From Mesomycoplasma ovipneumoniae (GTDB lineage: Bacteria > Bacillota_I > Bacilli_A > Mycoplasmatales > Metamycoplasmataceae), in assembly GCF_024758565.1 (NCBI RefSeq), contig NZ_CP079199.1, positions 487,501-551,500 on the forward strand: a stretch of DNA of 64,000 nt, in the 5' to 3' direction. Shown here one piece after another: positions 1-12,213 of the stretch; the stretch's first letter is position 1, and every line of letters begins with the position of its first letter. Under the pieces are notes generated by a model. The model saw only the letters and a list, made by a program, of their open reading frames with translations, was not told the origin of the DNA and searched no databases. The position numbers and the translations under genes were made by a program.

Positions 1-425
1 TTTCACGTGTTCCGCCGTACTCAGGATCCATTTATGAGATTATATAATTTTGCGTACAGGGATTTCACCTTCTTTGTCAAAGCATTCCAACTTTTTCTGC
101 TATTATATAATTTTGTAACTCAATTAAAATGTCCTATAACCCCGTAAAAACGGTTTGGGCTCCTCCCATTTCGCTCGCCACTACTTTGGGAATCATTATT
201 TATTTTCTTTTCCTGTTGTTACTAAGATGTTTCAATTCACAACGTATCTCGCTGCTTTAATTATGAATTCATTAAAGCGCAACCTAGGTTTGCTAGGTTG
301 GGTTTCCCCATTCGGAAATCTCCGTATCATAGCTTATTTCCAGCTCCACGAAGCTTATCGCAGGTAATCACGTCCTTCATCGACTTTCAGACCCAAGGCA
401 TCCACCAAATACTCTTATTTATTTA
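1..425 (-). rRNA. rrl: 23S ribosomal RNA, 5' part only
   Basis: This is the 5' end of the large-subunit rRNA on the minus strand; the rest lies left of the window. The minus strand reads GGTGGATGCCTTGG at about 405-392, the conserved start of 23S, followed by the GATGAAGGACGTG block. The 5' boundary near 425 is estimated from the usual distance to GGTGGATGCC and may be off by several bases. It follows 16S on the same strand with a spacer of about 440 bases that holds no tRNA. Confidence 0.92.
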
Positions 426-2415
<1,990 letters not shown>

Positions 2416-2503
2416 TGCGTTCAATTTGAAATTGGTTTTGAAATTATATACCTAGTTTTGAAAGATCTAAAATTTTTTTTGCCGTTTTAACAGCGTAAAT
2501 ATA

Positions 2504-2531
2504 ATTGTATCACAAAAAAATTTTTTTACAA
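2504..2531 (-). promoter_or_regulatory. Promoter of the 16S-23S operon
   Basis: Read on the minus strand: a -35 box TTGTAA (2531-2526), a 16-base spacer and a -10 box TACAAT (2509-2504), followed by TTATA. It sits about 90 bases upstream of the mature 16S 5' end. The spacer is A7T7GTGA, and the whole element is almost identical to the element before the separate 5S gene at 43833-43860. Confidence 0.8.
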
Positions 2532-2759
2532 ATAATTTTTTTTTTTTTTTTACGCTGCCTGTTTTTAACTTTAAAACAAAGCTTAGTTATTATAACCCGG
2601 CAAAATAAAAAAACCAAGAAAAAAGTTAAAAAAAATTTTTTTCTTCTTTAATTTATTATATATAGGCATTTTTTCCTAATTTTTTTTGTAAATTTTGTAA
2701 AATTTTAGGAGATTTTTTGCTTTACACCAGTCCTAGTTAATCTTAAAAATGACCGGTGG

Positions 2760-2818
2760 ATTTGAAAAAAAATATTTTTTTTAAATTTTTAACCAAATAA
2801 AAATATTTTTTTTCAAAT
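2760..2818. repeat. 20-bp inverted repeat upstream of the rRNA operon
   Basis: Arms 2761-2779 and 2799-2817 are perfect reverse complements (TTTGAAAAAAAATATTTTT against its complement), extendable by one more pair, with a 19-base loop. It lies in the 2532-2891 gap between the divergent rRNA promoter and the next plus-strand gene. A second, shorter hairpin (GCAAATTTT, 2821-2829, with 2846-2854) follows directly. The pair could be transcription terminators or a cruciform or protein-binding site; nothing else is visible in the gap. Confidence 0.6.
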
Positions 2819-2891
2819 TTGCAAATTTTTACATGTTTATTTGGGAAAATTTGCTTAATTTTATTTTTTTTGTTTGTTTTACAAAAAAACT

Positions 2892-2897
2892 TATAAT
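2892..2897 (+). promoter_or_regulatory. -10 box TATAAT before 2929 gene
   Basis: A perfect TATAAT lies 31 bases upstream of the ATG at 2929. The -35 region is poor, as is common in mycoplasma promoters, where the -10 box carries most of the signal. Confidence 0.6.
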
Positions 2898-2928
2898 TTA
2901 TTATGTTAATGCTTTTTAGCGGAGAAAT

Positions 2929-3543
2929 ATGCCGATTTGAAAAATTATTTTATTAATTACAGGGATTTTTGCATTTTTGGTTGCACTAGTCTCATTTGTT
3001 TGAACATGAGTGAAAAAAAATAAATTAATTAAAAAATATAATTTCGAACACCAAAGTCAAAATTATGATGAGTGGATAAATCTAAAATCACAAGTCACTG
3101 AATTAGAAAGCGATCTTTGGCTCGTTGAAAGTCTTGAATTGGTTATTAATAAAATAAGGGAAACAAATTCAAAAACAAATTTATTTGTTGAAAAAGATGG
3201 TCTAGTTGCTTGTCTTAGTCAAAAAAATATCCAAAACTCAACAAACACAGTTTTTGATTCCTGGCTTGATCAAAACAGTTTGACAAAAAATATTGAAAAA
3301 TTGCAAATAAAAAATCTAAAATATGCAAGCAATTTCGAGACTTTTTTTGATTTTATTTTAATTTCGGCAGAAATTAACCCTAAAAATTTTCTAGAATTTT
3401 TAGAAAAGGTTAAAATTGGCGGACACTTAGTCTGAAAATATAAAAAAAATCAGCGAAGGGCAATTTTAAAGATGTTAAAATTGCATAAAATCCATTTTGA
3501 TGAATTTTTTTATTATAATTTTTTGATAATTCAAAAAAAATAA
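2929..3543 (+). CDS. Membrane-anchored methyltransferase-like protein
   Basis: A 204-residue protein when TGA is read as Trp (codons 4, 25 and others). The first roughly 25 residues form one hydrophobic membrane segment (ILLITGIFAFLVALVSFVW), followed by a cytoplasmic domain. The order of that domain, with FDFILISAEINPKNFLEFLEKVKIGGHLVWK-like spacing near residues 140-170, resembles the last strands of a class I SAM-dependent methyltransferase, matching a small mycoplasma family of putative methyltransferases. I do not see a clean glycine-rich SAM-binding loop, so activity is uncertain. The start ATG is preceded by GGAGA. It is the first gene right of the rRNA operon and precedes greA by 38 bases. 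Confidence 0.6.
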
Positions 3544-3581
3544 ATTAAAATTTTACTAAAAATTGTTTAAAAAGGAAAAAA

Positions 3582-4064
3582 ATGAAAAAAATGATGAATG
3601 ACGAAGTTCTTTTAACACAACAAAAACTTGATGAAATAAAAAAAGAACTTGAACATTTAATAAATGTTGAGCGTGTTAATGTAATTCAAGAAATTAAAGA
3701 TGCTCGCTCACAAGGCGATCTTTCTGAAAATGCCGAATATGATGTAGCCCGTGAAAAACAAGGGATAATTGAGTCAAAAATACGTGAATTTGAAGCTATT
3801 ATTGCAAAAGCAAAAATAATTGAAACTCGTTCAGGATCAAAACGAGTTTCAATTGGATCAAAAGTTACTCTTAAAAATCTTGAAAGTGGTTTAGTTCAAA
3901 CTTTTCAGATTGTTTCTTCAATTGACGCTGATCCTTTTGCCAATAAAATTTCCAATTTTTCACCGATTGCACAAGTTCTTTTAGGTCAACATGAAGGAGA
4001 TGAAGTTGAAGTTGATGTAAATGAAAAATACTCGGTTAAAATTTTGGAAGTAACTAACGAATAA
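3582..4064 (+). CDS. greA: Transcription elongation factor GreA
   Basis: A 160-residue GreA, the normal length. GreA enters the RNA polymerase secondary channel and stimulates cleavage of backtracked transcripts. The N-terminal coiled coil carries the conserved tip segment with ARSQGDLSENAEYDVARE (about residues 42-60), including the acidic tip residues, and the C-terminal FKBP-like domain follows. An AAAGGA ribosome site precedes the ATG at 3582; ATGs at 3591 and 3594 are possible alternatives. It is one base from the MATE gene, so the two are probably co-transcribed. Confidence 0.96.
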   Translation: MKKMMNDEVLLTQQKLDEIKKELEHLINVERVNVIQEIKDARSQGDLSENAEYDVAREKQGIIESKIREFEAIIAKAKIIETRSGSKRVSIGSKVTLKNLESGLVQTFQIVSSIDADPFANKISNFSPIAQVLLGQHEGDEVEVDVNEKYSVKILEVTNE

Positions 4065-4065
4065 A

Positions 4066-5631
4066 ATGCATTTTTCAATAAAAAAATTTTTTCCTGATTC
4101 GCCAGAAATGTGGAAAAAATTTGCTAAAATTACTATTCCAGTAATTTTAGCAACGCTTTTTATTTCAATAAATAATTTTGTTGATAATTTCATGGTTTCC
4201 CAAATCAGTGGCGGTATTACGGCTGTCGGGATGGCCAATTTTTGAACAGGAATTGTTTTTTCTTTTATAATTTCGATTAACACAATCGGGTCAATTATTT
4301 TTGCCCAATATTGAGGAAAAAAAGAATTTAAACTGGCCCAACAAGTAAATAATATTAGATATATTCTTTGTTTTATTGTTATTTTATTCTTTGCTGTTCT
4401 CTCTTGAGCTTTTCCTGAAAGTCTGCTCAGAGTGGTTCAGTGAAGAAGGGGTTCGTCAAATTTAGACCAAGATATTTTTGATCAGGCAAAAAGTTACTTA
4501 TTTATAATAAGTTTTTCTTGAATCTTGTTTGCCTACATTGTCACTTCCTCAGGAATTCTGCGCGAAATTGGTGTAATGAAAGTTTCTGTTCTTTTTAACA
4601 CTTTAACCTTAGTAATGAATATTGGTCTTAATTTTTTCCTAATTCCGCTAATGGGAGTCTCTGGTTCAGCGCTTGCAACTGTAATTTCAAGACTAATAAC
4701 CTCTCTTTTAATGTATTTATATCAACTTTTTTATAAAAAAGAAGTTAGTCTCTCAATTTTAAAAATGTTTCAAATTGAGAGAAACATTTGAAAGCAGTTT
4801 TTCGCCCGTTTTGTCGGAATGTCGCTTGTAACTATTGCCTCTTTAATTATTTCAATCCGTTCAGTTCTTTGATCTCAAAGTTTGCCGCCAGGTTCAATTG
4901 GAATTGACGATGGAAGTGGTTTTTATAAATTTTGAGGCATAGGATTTTTAACTGTTTCAGGAATTATTATCACAATTGCTAACATTTTTTTTACAACTTT
5001 TGCCTCAATTCAGACAAGTGTTTCGATTGTTGTTGGTCAAAATTTAGGTCAAAATAAAATTGAACTAGCCAAAAAAAACGCTGCAATGCTCAAAGGTTTT
5101 TTGTTTGTTGTTTCAGTTGTTATGTCAGTTGTTGCCTTTATTATCGTTTTTGCTATCACAAAAACTGACTTGATCACAACGGGAATTAAAGAACAAGTTC
5201 AAAAAGGATTGTCTGATTATTTTAACGAAAATAATTTGCCAATTGACCAAGCTGTTATTGACGCTCAAAAAGTTTTGGCCGTTGATTTTTATTTAAATCA
5301 GATTTTTATGATCTGTATAGTTATAATTTTAATTAATCCAATTTGGGTTCAAATTAACTCCTCTTTAACGATAATTAAAGCCGGCGGACGGGCTAATTTT
5401 GCTAGTTGGTGAGACTTTTTTACCGGTTTAGGGCAACTTGTTTGACAAATTCTTATAGTTTTTGTTCTTATCCCTCTTATTTCTGAAGTTCATTTAAAAC
5501 TTTTTGTTTCACTGACAGTTTTTTATCTTTCAGATATTCTAAAGTGAATTATTTTTGAACTAATTTATCTAAAATCTAATTGAGCGATTAATTTGACGCT
5601 TGAAAATTCGACTTTAAAAGAATCTATCTAA
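4066..5631 (+). CDS. MATE family efflux transporter
   Basis: A 521-residue polytopic membrane protein with many TGA-Trp codons. The N-terminal part (KKFAKITIPVILATLFISINNF-type start with NFVDNFMVSQISGG) matches the MATE/DinF-NorM family of cation-coupled multidrug exporters, and the two-fold repeat of six helices is evident, the second repeat beginning near residue 245 (FARFVGMSLVTIASLI). Length is a little above the usual 450 because of a charged insertion near residues 365-400 (KTDLITTGIKEQ to VIDAQKV). The start ATG is two bases after the greA stop. The substrate cannot be told from sequence. Confidence 0.88.
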
Positions 5632-5657
5632 AATCTTGTTGTTTATAATTTTTTTGC

Positions 5658-5663
5658 TATAAT
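5658..5663 (+). promoter_or_regulatory. -10 box TATAAT before the ECF S-component gene
   Basis: TATAAT lies 55 bases before the ATG at 5719, in a region with no hairpin terminator for the MATE gene. It suggests that the transporter gene can be transcribed separately. Confidence 0.5.
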
Positions 5664-5718
5664 TTATTAAGTTAAACTCATTTTATAAGGGGAAAATTTT
5701 GGCAAAAGGAGAAATTTC

Positions 5719-6684
5719 ATGGCTAAAGTGACAAATATGAAAATCTCTTTTGTGGCGATTTTCATATCAATTGCGGTAATTATGTTAATAATCGGAGTCA
5801 GATTGGCTCCTTTTGCTATTTTACCTAATTTCCGCTTTTCAATTATTGGACTGCCGATTAAAATAACAGGTTTTATTTTTGGACCAATTGTTGGTTTTTT
5901 AACCGGTTTACTAGCTGATTTGATTACTTTTTTGTTCATTCCCGGTGTTTATTCTTGGTATTATACTCTTAGTCTTTCACTTACTGGGTTTATTCCTGGC
6001 GTTTTCTTTTGATTTTTTGTTGCTCAAGGGAAAAAATGATTCCAAAAAGATAAAATTTTAGAACGCTTAGGAGATAAAATTTTTGCCCAAAAGCGAGAAA
6101 TTTTTAACTACACTTATGATGCAATTAGCCATAACACAAAAGATATAAACTTAGAGCGAAAAATGCGGCAAAATTTGCTTAGATTACAAAAAAAAGTCGC
6201 TAAAATTCAAGGTTGAACCGAAGAAAAAGCTTTATTGAATTTTTATTGAATATCGAGTTTTGTTGTCTTGGCTTTAATAGCTTCGGCAGTTATTTCGACG
6301 GTTGTGTTTAATTCTTCTATTGATTTTAGCAAGGCGCGCTTCATTTCTAGCAAAACTTCGTTTTTAATTTTGATTCTTTTTGGTACTTTTTCAATGATTA
6401 TCTTTTTACTTGTTGCGCGTTTTGTTAACTTTTTCCGTAAAAATGATCGATATTTGACTCTTGTTCCAATTATTGCATTCTCTGCCTTGCACGAACCAAT
6501 TGCAAGCGTTCTTGCCGCAAAAGGTGATGTAGAATCTGGTGCACTTAATAATTTTGAAACCGCTTTTTTAACACATATAATTATTTCTCCTGCTAAAATT
6601 TGGATTAATGCCTCTGTTATTTATTTCACTGCAAGAGCTGTTGTACCTTTAGTTTATAAAAAATTCTCTTACTCTCTTACTTAA
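5719..6684 (+). CDS. ECF transporter S component, folate type
   Basis: A 321-residue membrane protein. The segment RFSIIGLPIKITGFIFGPI followed by VGFLTGLLADLITFLF (residues about 44-75) is the signature of substrate-binding S components of the energy-coupling-factor importers, closest in pattern to the folate family. S components are normally 180-220 residues; this one has a charged insertion of about 70 residues (about 100-170, QGKKWFQKDKILERLGDK and onward) between helices. An AAAGGAGAA ribosome site precedes the ATG. It is four bases ahead of the ABC-like gene 6688-8610, which may be its partner. The vitamin specificity is inference. Confidence 0.8.
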
Positions 6685-6687
6685 ATT

Positions 6688-8610
6688 ATGGAAAATATTA
6701 TTAATTTTAATAACGAGAAAAAGCAAAAACTTGTTTTTCATAATATAAAAAATAAGTATTGAAATTATTTTAGTCTTGAATTAGATGCAAAACAATGTGG
6801 ATTTATTTATTCCTCTGATCCAAATTTTTTTAATGAATTCAAAACAATTCTTCAAAAAGAAGATTCTTATAACGGATTTATTCTTGAAAACGATAAACCT
6901 TATGATTACAGCAAAAACAGTTGTTTTTCAGATTTTTTATCAAAAGAAATGTATGAAAAAATTAAAAAAAAGCTCGTTATTCAGGTTCTTTTATCCCATT
7001 GAAACACAAAACCGTTTGAAATTGAAACTAATACAACAAGAAAATACCTTTTATATTTAACAATGCCTGAAATTGATCGATTTATAACAAATGTGGATAA
7101 TCAAATAACTAATTTGTTAGAAAAAAGTGCTTTTTTTTCTTTTAATTTTACCGAAATGGTCAATAAAATTAAAAGCGAGTATAAAACATTAAACGAAAAT
7201 TTTTATAATTTATACATAAAAACAGAATTAAATCCAAAAGTTGAGCGAGAAAATTTAAACCAAGAATTAAAGCTTAGCAATCCTTTTTTTGATTTTAAAT
7301 TTGACAATTTTAAAAACAACGAAACAACCCAAAATGCATTAAAAATTATTAAAAATGATATAAAAAACATTATTAGCCAGCATAATTCGCTAACAAATTC
7401 ACCAGATGCTGACCTTTATAAAATAAAAATTTTTACTACTGGGTATGCTTGTTTTTTGAATTTAATAAAACAAAGCGGAAATTTCAGGTGATTGTCAACT
7501 GAACAAATATTTCAAATTTACTACGAATTTGAAGTTTGGATGTCCAAATTGTTAAACCAAAAAAGTCTTGATAATATTCCAAGTGTTCAAAACTTTTTTG
7601 ATAAAACTTTTGCTGATGATTTTTGAATTTTTTGAAGAAAAAATCGCCAGCAAAAAATTCTTGAAGAAAAAAATAAAAAGGCACAAAAACACTTTAGAAC
7701 AAAGAAAATTAACGCTTTTCGCAAAGAAAATCCTTATTACCAAAATCTTAAAATAAACAGCAAAACTTTGCTACGCGCCAATGTTTTGTGACAACACGAA
7801 GTAATTAGAATGAAAAAAAGTCTCAGAAAGAAGAATTTTAGTAACTCTTTTTTTGCAAAAAGACTTTGAGTTTCTTCTATTGAGAACAAATTAAAAAGAT
7901 TAAAAAATAAAATTTCAAAAAACGAATATTCGACTCATTTTGCTTTTTTGAGAGATACCTTGTTGGATTTAAAAAATTTTTTTTACTATTATAATTTAAG
8001 CAGAATTGATACTTTTTTGCGAAAAAATCAATTTTTGATTTTTTGTTTTGAAAACAAAATTAATTTTGACATTTTGTACCAATTTTACGGTGATCTTCCC
8101 GAAAATATTTTGTTTTTTTTAGAATTAAAAAAAACAAAAATGGGTAATTATTCTCGCTTTTTATTTGACGAAAATTCTTTTTACCTAAACACTACTTACA
8201 AACAAAAACTTTTTCAGCATTTTTTTAATGACGGCGAGAATTCGGTCCAACTTTTTATTTGTGCAAAACGGTCAATCAAACCTATTCGTGATTTTAGTAT
8301 TGTTTTTATTGAAAACGGTACTTTAATCGAATATATTCAAGAGGTGGATTTGCCTTTGACTCCAAAAACCACATTTGCTAAGTTTTTTTACCAAAATAGT
8401 AGTTTTGATCGAACTAATTTGTATTTGCTTGAAACGCAACTTTACAAGCAAATACAAAACGAAGTTTTTCGAAAAAACCCCTCTGGAATCAACAACAATT
8501 TTGAATATTACGCTGATTTTTGAAATCCTATAAAAAATATAAAAATAACTAACGAATTTCCGAGACAAAACAGACTTTTGGACGAAGATATTCTTGTCAT
8601 AAATTTATAA
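6688..8610 (+). CDS. Large degenerate ABC-ATPase-like protein
   Basis: A 640-residue protein I recognise only by outline. The start (LVFHNIKNKYWNYFSLELDA then CGFIYSSDPNFF, residues about 11-45) follows the opening strands of an ABC ATPase, but the Walker A lysine motif GxxGxGKS is absent. Near residues 488-496 it keeps a Walker-B-like RFLFDEN, and near 525-545 an ending like IVFIENGTLIEYI, as in ABC proteins after the H-loop; the H-loop His is missing (ICAKRS). Between lies a long Lys/Asn/Phe-rich helical insertion. It is translationally adjacent to the ECF S component and precedes valS by 10 bases. It could be a structural ATPase remnant or an unrelated lineage-specific protein. Confidence 0.6.
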
Positions 8611-8620
8611 GCGGTGAACC

Positions 8621-11089
8621 ATGGAAAATAAATATAATCATAAAATAGTTGAAAAAAATAGAAACCAAAAATGACTTGATAAGCGTTTTTTTTATGCTAG
8701 TCCAAATCCAAAAAAACCTTTTTCCATCATAAGCCCGCCGCCAAATGTCACAGGACACTTGCATTTAGGTCATTCTTGAAATATTTTTATTCAAGATTCC
8801 TTGATTAGATTTCATAAACTTCAAGGTTTTGACGTTCTTTTACTGCCTTGCGTTGATCATGCCGGAATTGCTACTCAGGCAAAAGTTGAAGCTTTTTTAG
8901 CGGAAAAAAATATTTCTAAATTTGATTTAGGCCGCGAGAAATTCATCCAAAAATGCTATCAGTGAAAAGACGAGCAATATCTAAAAATTAAAGAACAATG
9001 AAATAAATTAGGGATTGCCTTTGATTATTCCAAAGAAAGATTTACACTTGACAATGAAGCTCAAGTCGCTGTTTCAAATTTTTTTATCAAATTATGAGAA
9101 AAAAATTTGATTTATCGCGGAAAAAGAGCGATAAATTGAGATGTAAAATTACAAACTGCACTTTCAAATATTGAAGTGATCAACAAACCTGTAAATCAAA
9201 AAATGTATTATTTAAAATACTTTTTGAAAGACTCAAGCGAATTTTTAACCGTGGCAACAACAAGAATTGAAACTATTTCATCCGATGTTGTCTTAGCCGT
9301 AAATCCAAAAGATAAAAGATATTCAAACTTTATTGGCAAAGAAGTTATTCATCCTTTAACTAAAAAAATAATAAAAATAATTGGCGATTCTAATGTTAGT
9401 CAAGATTTTGGCTCAGGGGTTATGAAGGTTTCGGCTCATTCAATTTTAGACTTTGAAATTTTAGAAAAAAACGACTTGTCTGCCGAAGATTGCATTGATG
9501 ATTATGGAAATTTAAATAAAAATACCCTTGAATTTGAAGGAATAAACAGATTTGAGGCCAGAAATTTAATTGCAAAAAAACTTGAAAATGAAGGTCTTTT
9601 AATTAAGGTCGAAGATGTTGTTTCAAATGTCGGCTTTTCACAAAGAAGTGGTGAAATTGTCGAAATTCTTAAAAAACCACAGTGATTTGTAAAAATGGAT
9701 GAATTAGCTCAGTCTTTAATTTTGCATCTAAATTCAAAAGATAAAGTTGTATTTTACCCGCGCGGATTTGAGAAAAATTTAAGAAAATGATTCGATAAAA
9801 TCCACGACTGAACTATTTCGCGCCAACTTTGATGAGGTCACAGAATCCCTGTTTGGTATAAAAATGACGAATTTAAGGTTCAAATAACATCACCTGGCCA
9901 AGGATGAACTCAAGATCCTGATGTTCTTGATACTTGATTTTCTTCAGGAATTAGCGCATTTTCTTTTTTAGGATGACCTAATAATTTTGAATTAATTAAG
10001 TCCTATTTTCCGACAAGTTTACTCGTTACAGGGTGAGATATCCTGTTTTTTTGAGTTGCTAGAATGTATTTTTCCTCTCTTTTTGTTATGGATAAAAAAC
10101 CTTTTGAAAAAGTCCTACTTCACGGTCTTATTCGCGATGAAGAAGGACGAAAAATGTCAAAATCGCTCGGAAACGGGATTGATCCTATGGAAATAATTGA
10201 AAAATACGGGTCAGATTCTTTAAGACAAATGCTTCTTTTTAATTCTAGCCCGGGAAAAGATATCCGATTTAGTCTTGAAAAATTAAATTCAGCTTGAAAT
10301 TTAAGTAATAAACTTTGAAATATTGCCAAATATATCAAAAGTTTAGATAATACTTATCGAAAACCAGATTTTATCGACTTTTGAATGGAAGGTAAAATTT
10401 ATGATTTTAAAAAACAAATTGTAAAAAATATTAAAAAATATAATTTTAGCGTTATTGGAACCGAAATTAATAATTTTATCTTTGGGGATTTTTCTTCTCG
10501 TTATATAGAGTTGATTAAAACTAGACAAAACGGTTTTTATGCTAGAAAACTATTAAAAAGCGTTTTGATAATTTTGCACCCATTTATGCCTTTTTTGACT
10601 GATTTTTTGATGGAAAAAATTTTTGATGAGGAAATTTTAGAACAAAAAATGCCTAGAGTTAGGCAATTCAATGACAATCAAAAGGTCGAAAATATCCTTG
10701 AAATTATTGATAGTTTAAGATTTTATCGCGAAAATTTACAGATTTCAAAAAAAATTATGTTGGAATTTTGTGTTATTGATGCAGAGTTCCAAAAAGAAGA
10801 AATTGAGATTATTAGTAAATTTGTTTTTGGAAAATGAGTTCCAAACAATGAGTTTATTATTAAAACAAAAAACTTTAAAATTTCGCTTAAAATTGCTGAT
10901 GAGATAAAAAAAGCGCAAGAAGAAAACTATAAAAAAGAAATTCAATTCTTAAAAAGCGAAATTTTAAGGGCAGAAACCTTACTTTCAAATCAAAAATTTG
11001 TTGAAAAAGCGCCCAAAGAAAAAGTTGAACTCGAACGTGAAAAACTTAAGAAATTTAAAGAAAAATTAGAGTTTTACGAAAAAAAATAA
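8621..11089 (+). CDS. valS: Valine--tRNA ligase
   Basis: An 822-residue class I aminoacyl-tRNA synthetase that charges tRNA-Val. The HIGH motif appears as HLHLGHSW near residues 45-53 after PPNVTG, and the KMSKS loop as [10 protein letters not shown] near residue 512. Between them lies the CP1 editing domain (residues about 185-350, with [10 protein letters not shown]). The tail carries the anticodon domain and a C-terminal Lys/Glu coiled coil (about 750-822). Length is slightly below the bacterial norm of about 880. It ends two bases from a converging minus-strand stop, within an AT palindrome that covers both stops. Confidence 0.97.
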
Positions 11090-11102
11090 GTTTATTTTTT
11101 TT
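11079..11102. terminator. AT-only bidirectional terminator covering both stop codons
   Basis: A8TAA (11079-11089), two bases, then TTAT8 (11092-11102) form a perfect 11-bp palindrome. It contains the valS stop on the plus strand and the lipoprotein stop on the minus strand, and gives a T-run in both directions. The hairpin has no G-C pair, so it is thermally weak; function is inferred from position. Confidence 0.45.
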
Positions 11103-12174
11103 CGATTATTATAGAAAAATTGTTGTCAAAGTTAACTGTGTTGCCTTCAAAAGGTACGACAAAAGTTTGGGTGAAAAATCTAACAAACGGATAATCTGAT
11201 AATTGGTCTTTTGGATCTTCAGTTTTAGAAAAAAACGCTTCGGGATTAGTATTTTTTTCATATTTATCAGACTTATATTCCAAATTAATCACTGAAATAT
11301 TTGAATTTAGGCGGTTTGTCTGTGTTATTTCGTGTTTTAAGTTGTTTTGTTTTTCATCTAACGTGAACGTGATTTCATTTTTTTCAAAATCAATATTTTT
11401 TAAAAAAAGCTTGTAATTAGGGAATGTTTCTGATTCAAGAAATCCAAATAAATTTTTTTCTTTGCTTTGGGAAGCACTAGGATCTTTGCTTTTATAGGCA
11501 AAAGAATTAAGCATTTGGTTAACATTTATTTGCAAATAATTTTTATTATCGTTTGAAATAAGATCTTTTTTTAATAATTTTAACTCAACAGAAGAAAACG
11601 GGGTTAAAGTTCGAGGAATTTTTGCGGCGGTTTCGGTTATGTTGATTTTTTGGCCATTTTGTTCAAATTCTGTAAAACCAACTGAAGTTGGGATTACGTA
11701 AATAAACCAAAAATCCTTTGAATTTTCGGCTACAGTTGGGACATAAATTGAGTCAGGGCTTTGATTCAATTTGCGCTTAGTTTCCTGAAGTTGCTTAGAA
11801 TTATAGTAGCGATTTATTAAATTTAAGTATGTTATTTGCGAATTTGGGCTAAATCTTGATGTATATTCGGGATTTATTTTTTCTGATTTTGAGATTTTTG
11901 GAGCATCTTTTAGATTAAGTAGGTAAAATTGTGAATCATTTTGCTCGTATATTTGTTGCTGTTTTTCGGCAGGAATTTCAATTAAATTCTCTGAATTAAT
12001 GAATTTTTTCAAATTTATAGCATTTTGAACACCTAGACCTGTTGGATTTATAAACGGATCTTCGGTTTTATCAACTTGTCCACATGAGGCTATGATAAAA
12101 AAAGTTTGTGGTATTCAAAAACCACTAAATAGAAAATGTCGAAAAATTTTTTTTACTTTTTTGTTAAAATTCAC
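11092..12174 (-). CDS. Hypothetical lipoprotein
   Basis: A 360-residue surface lipoprotein starting at GTG 12174. The N-terminus has Lys/Arg (NKKVKKIFRH), a hydrophobic core (FSGFWIPQTFFIIA) and a lipobox ending ASC with Cys at about residue 28, so it should be processed by Lgt and LspA. A TTG at 12012 lies further inside and would discard the signal peptide. The mature part is polar, with no domain I recognise. It begins 39 bases after the McrB-like gene and is probably in its transcript. Confidence 0.8.
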
Positions 12175-12213
12175 AGTTAAATTTAAATAAATCCTTCTAA
12201 AATTAATAAATAT

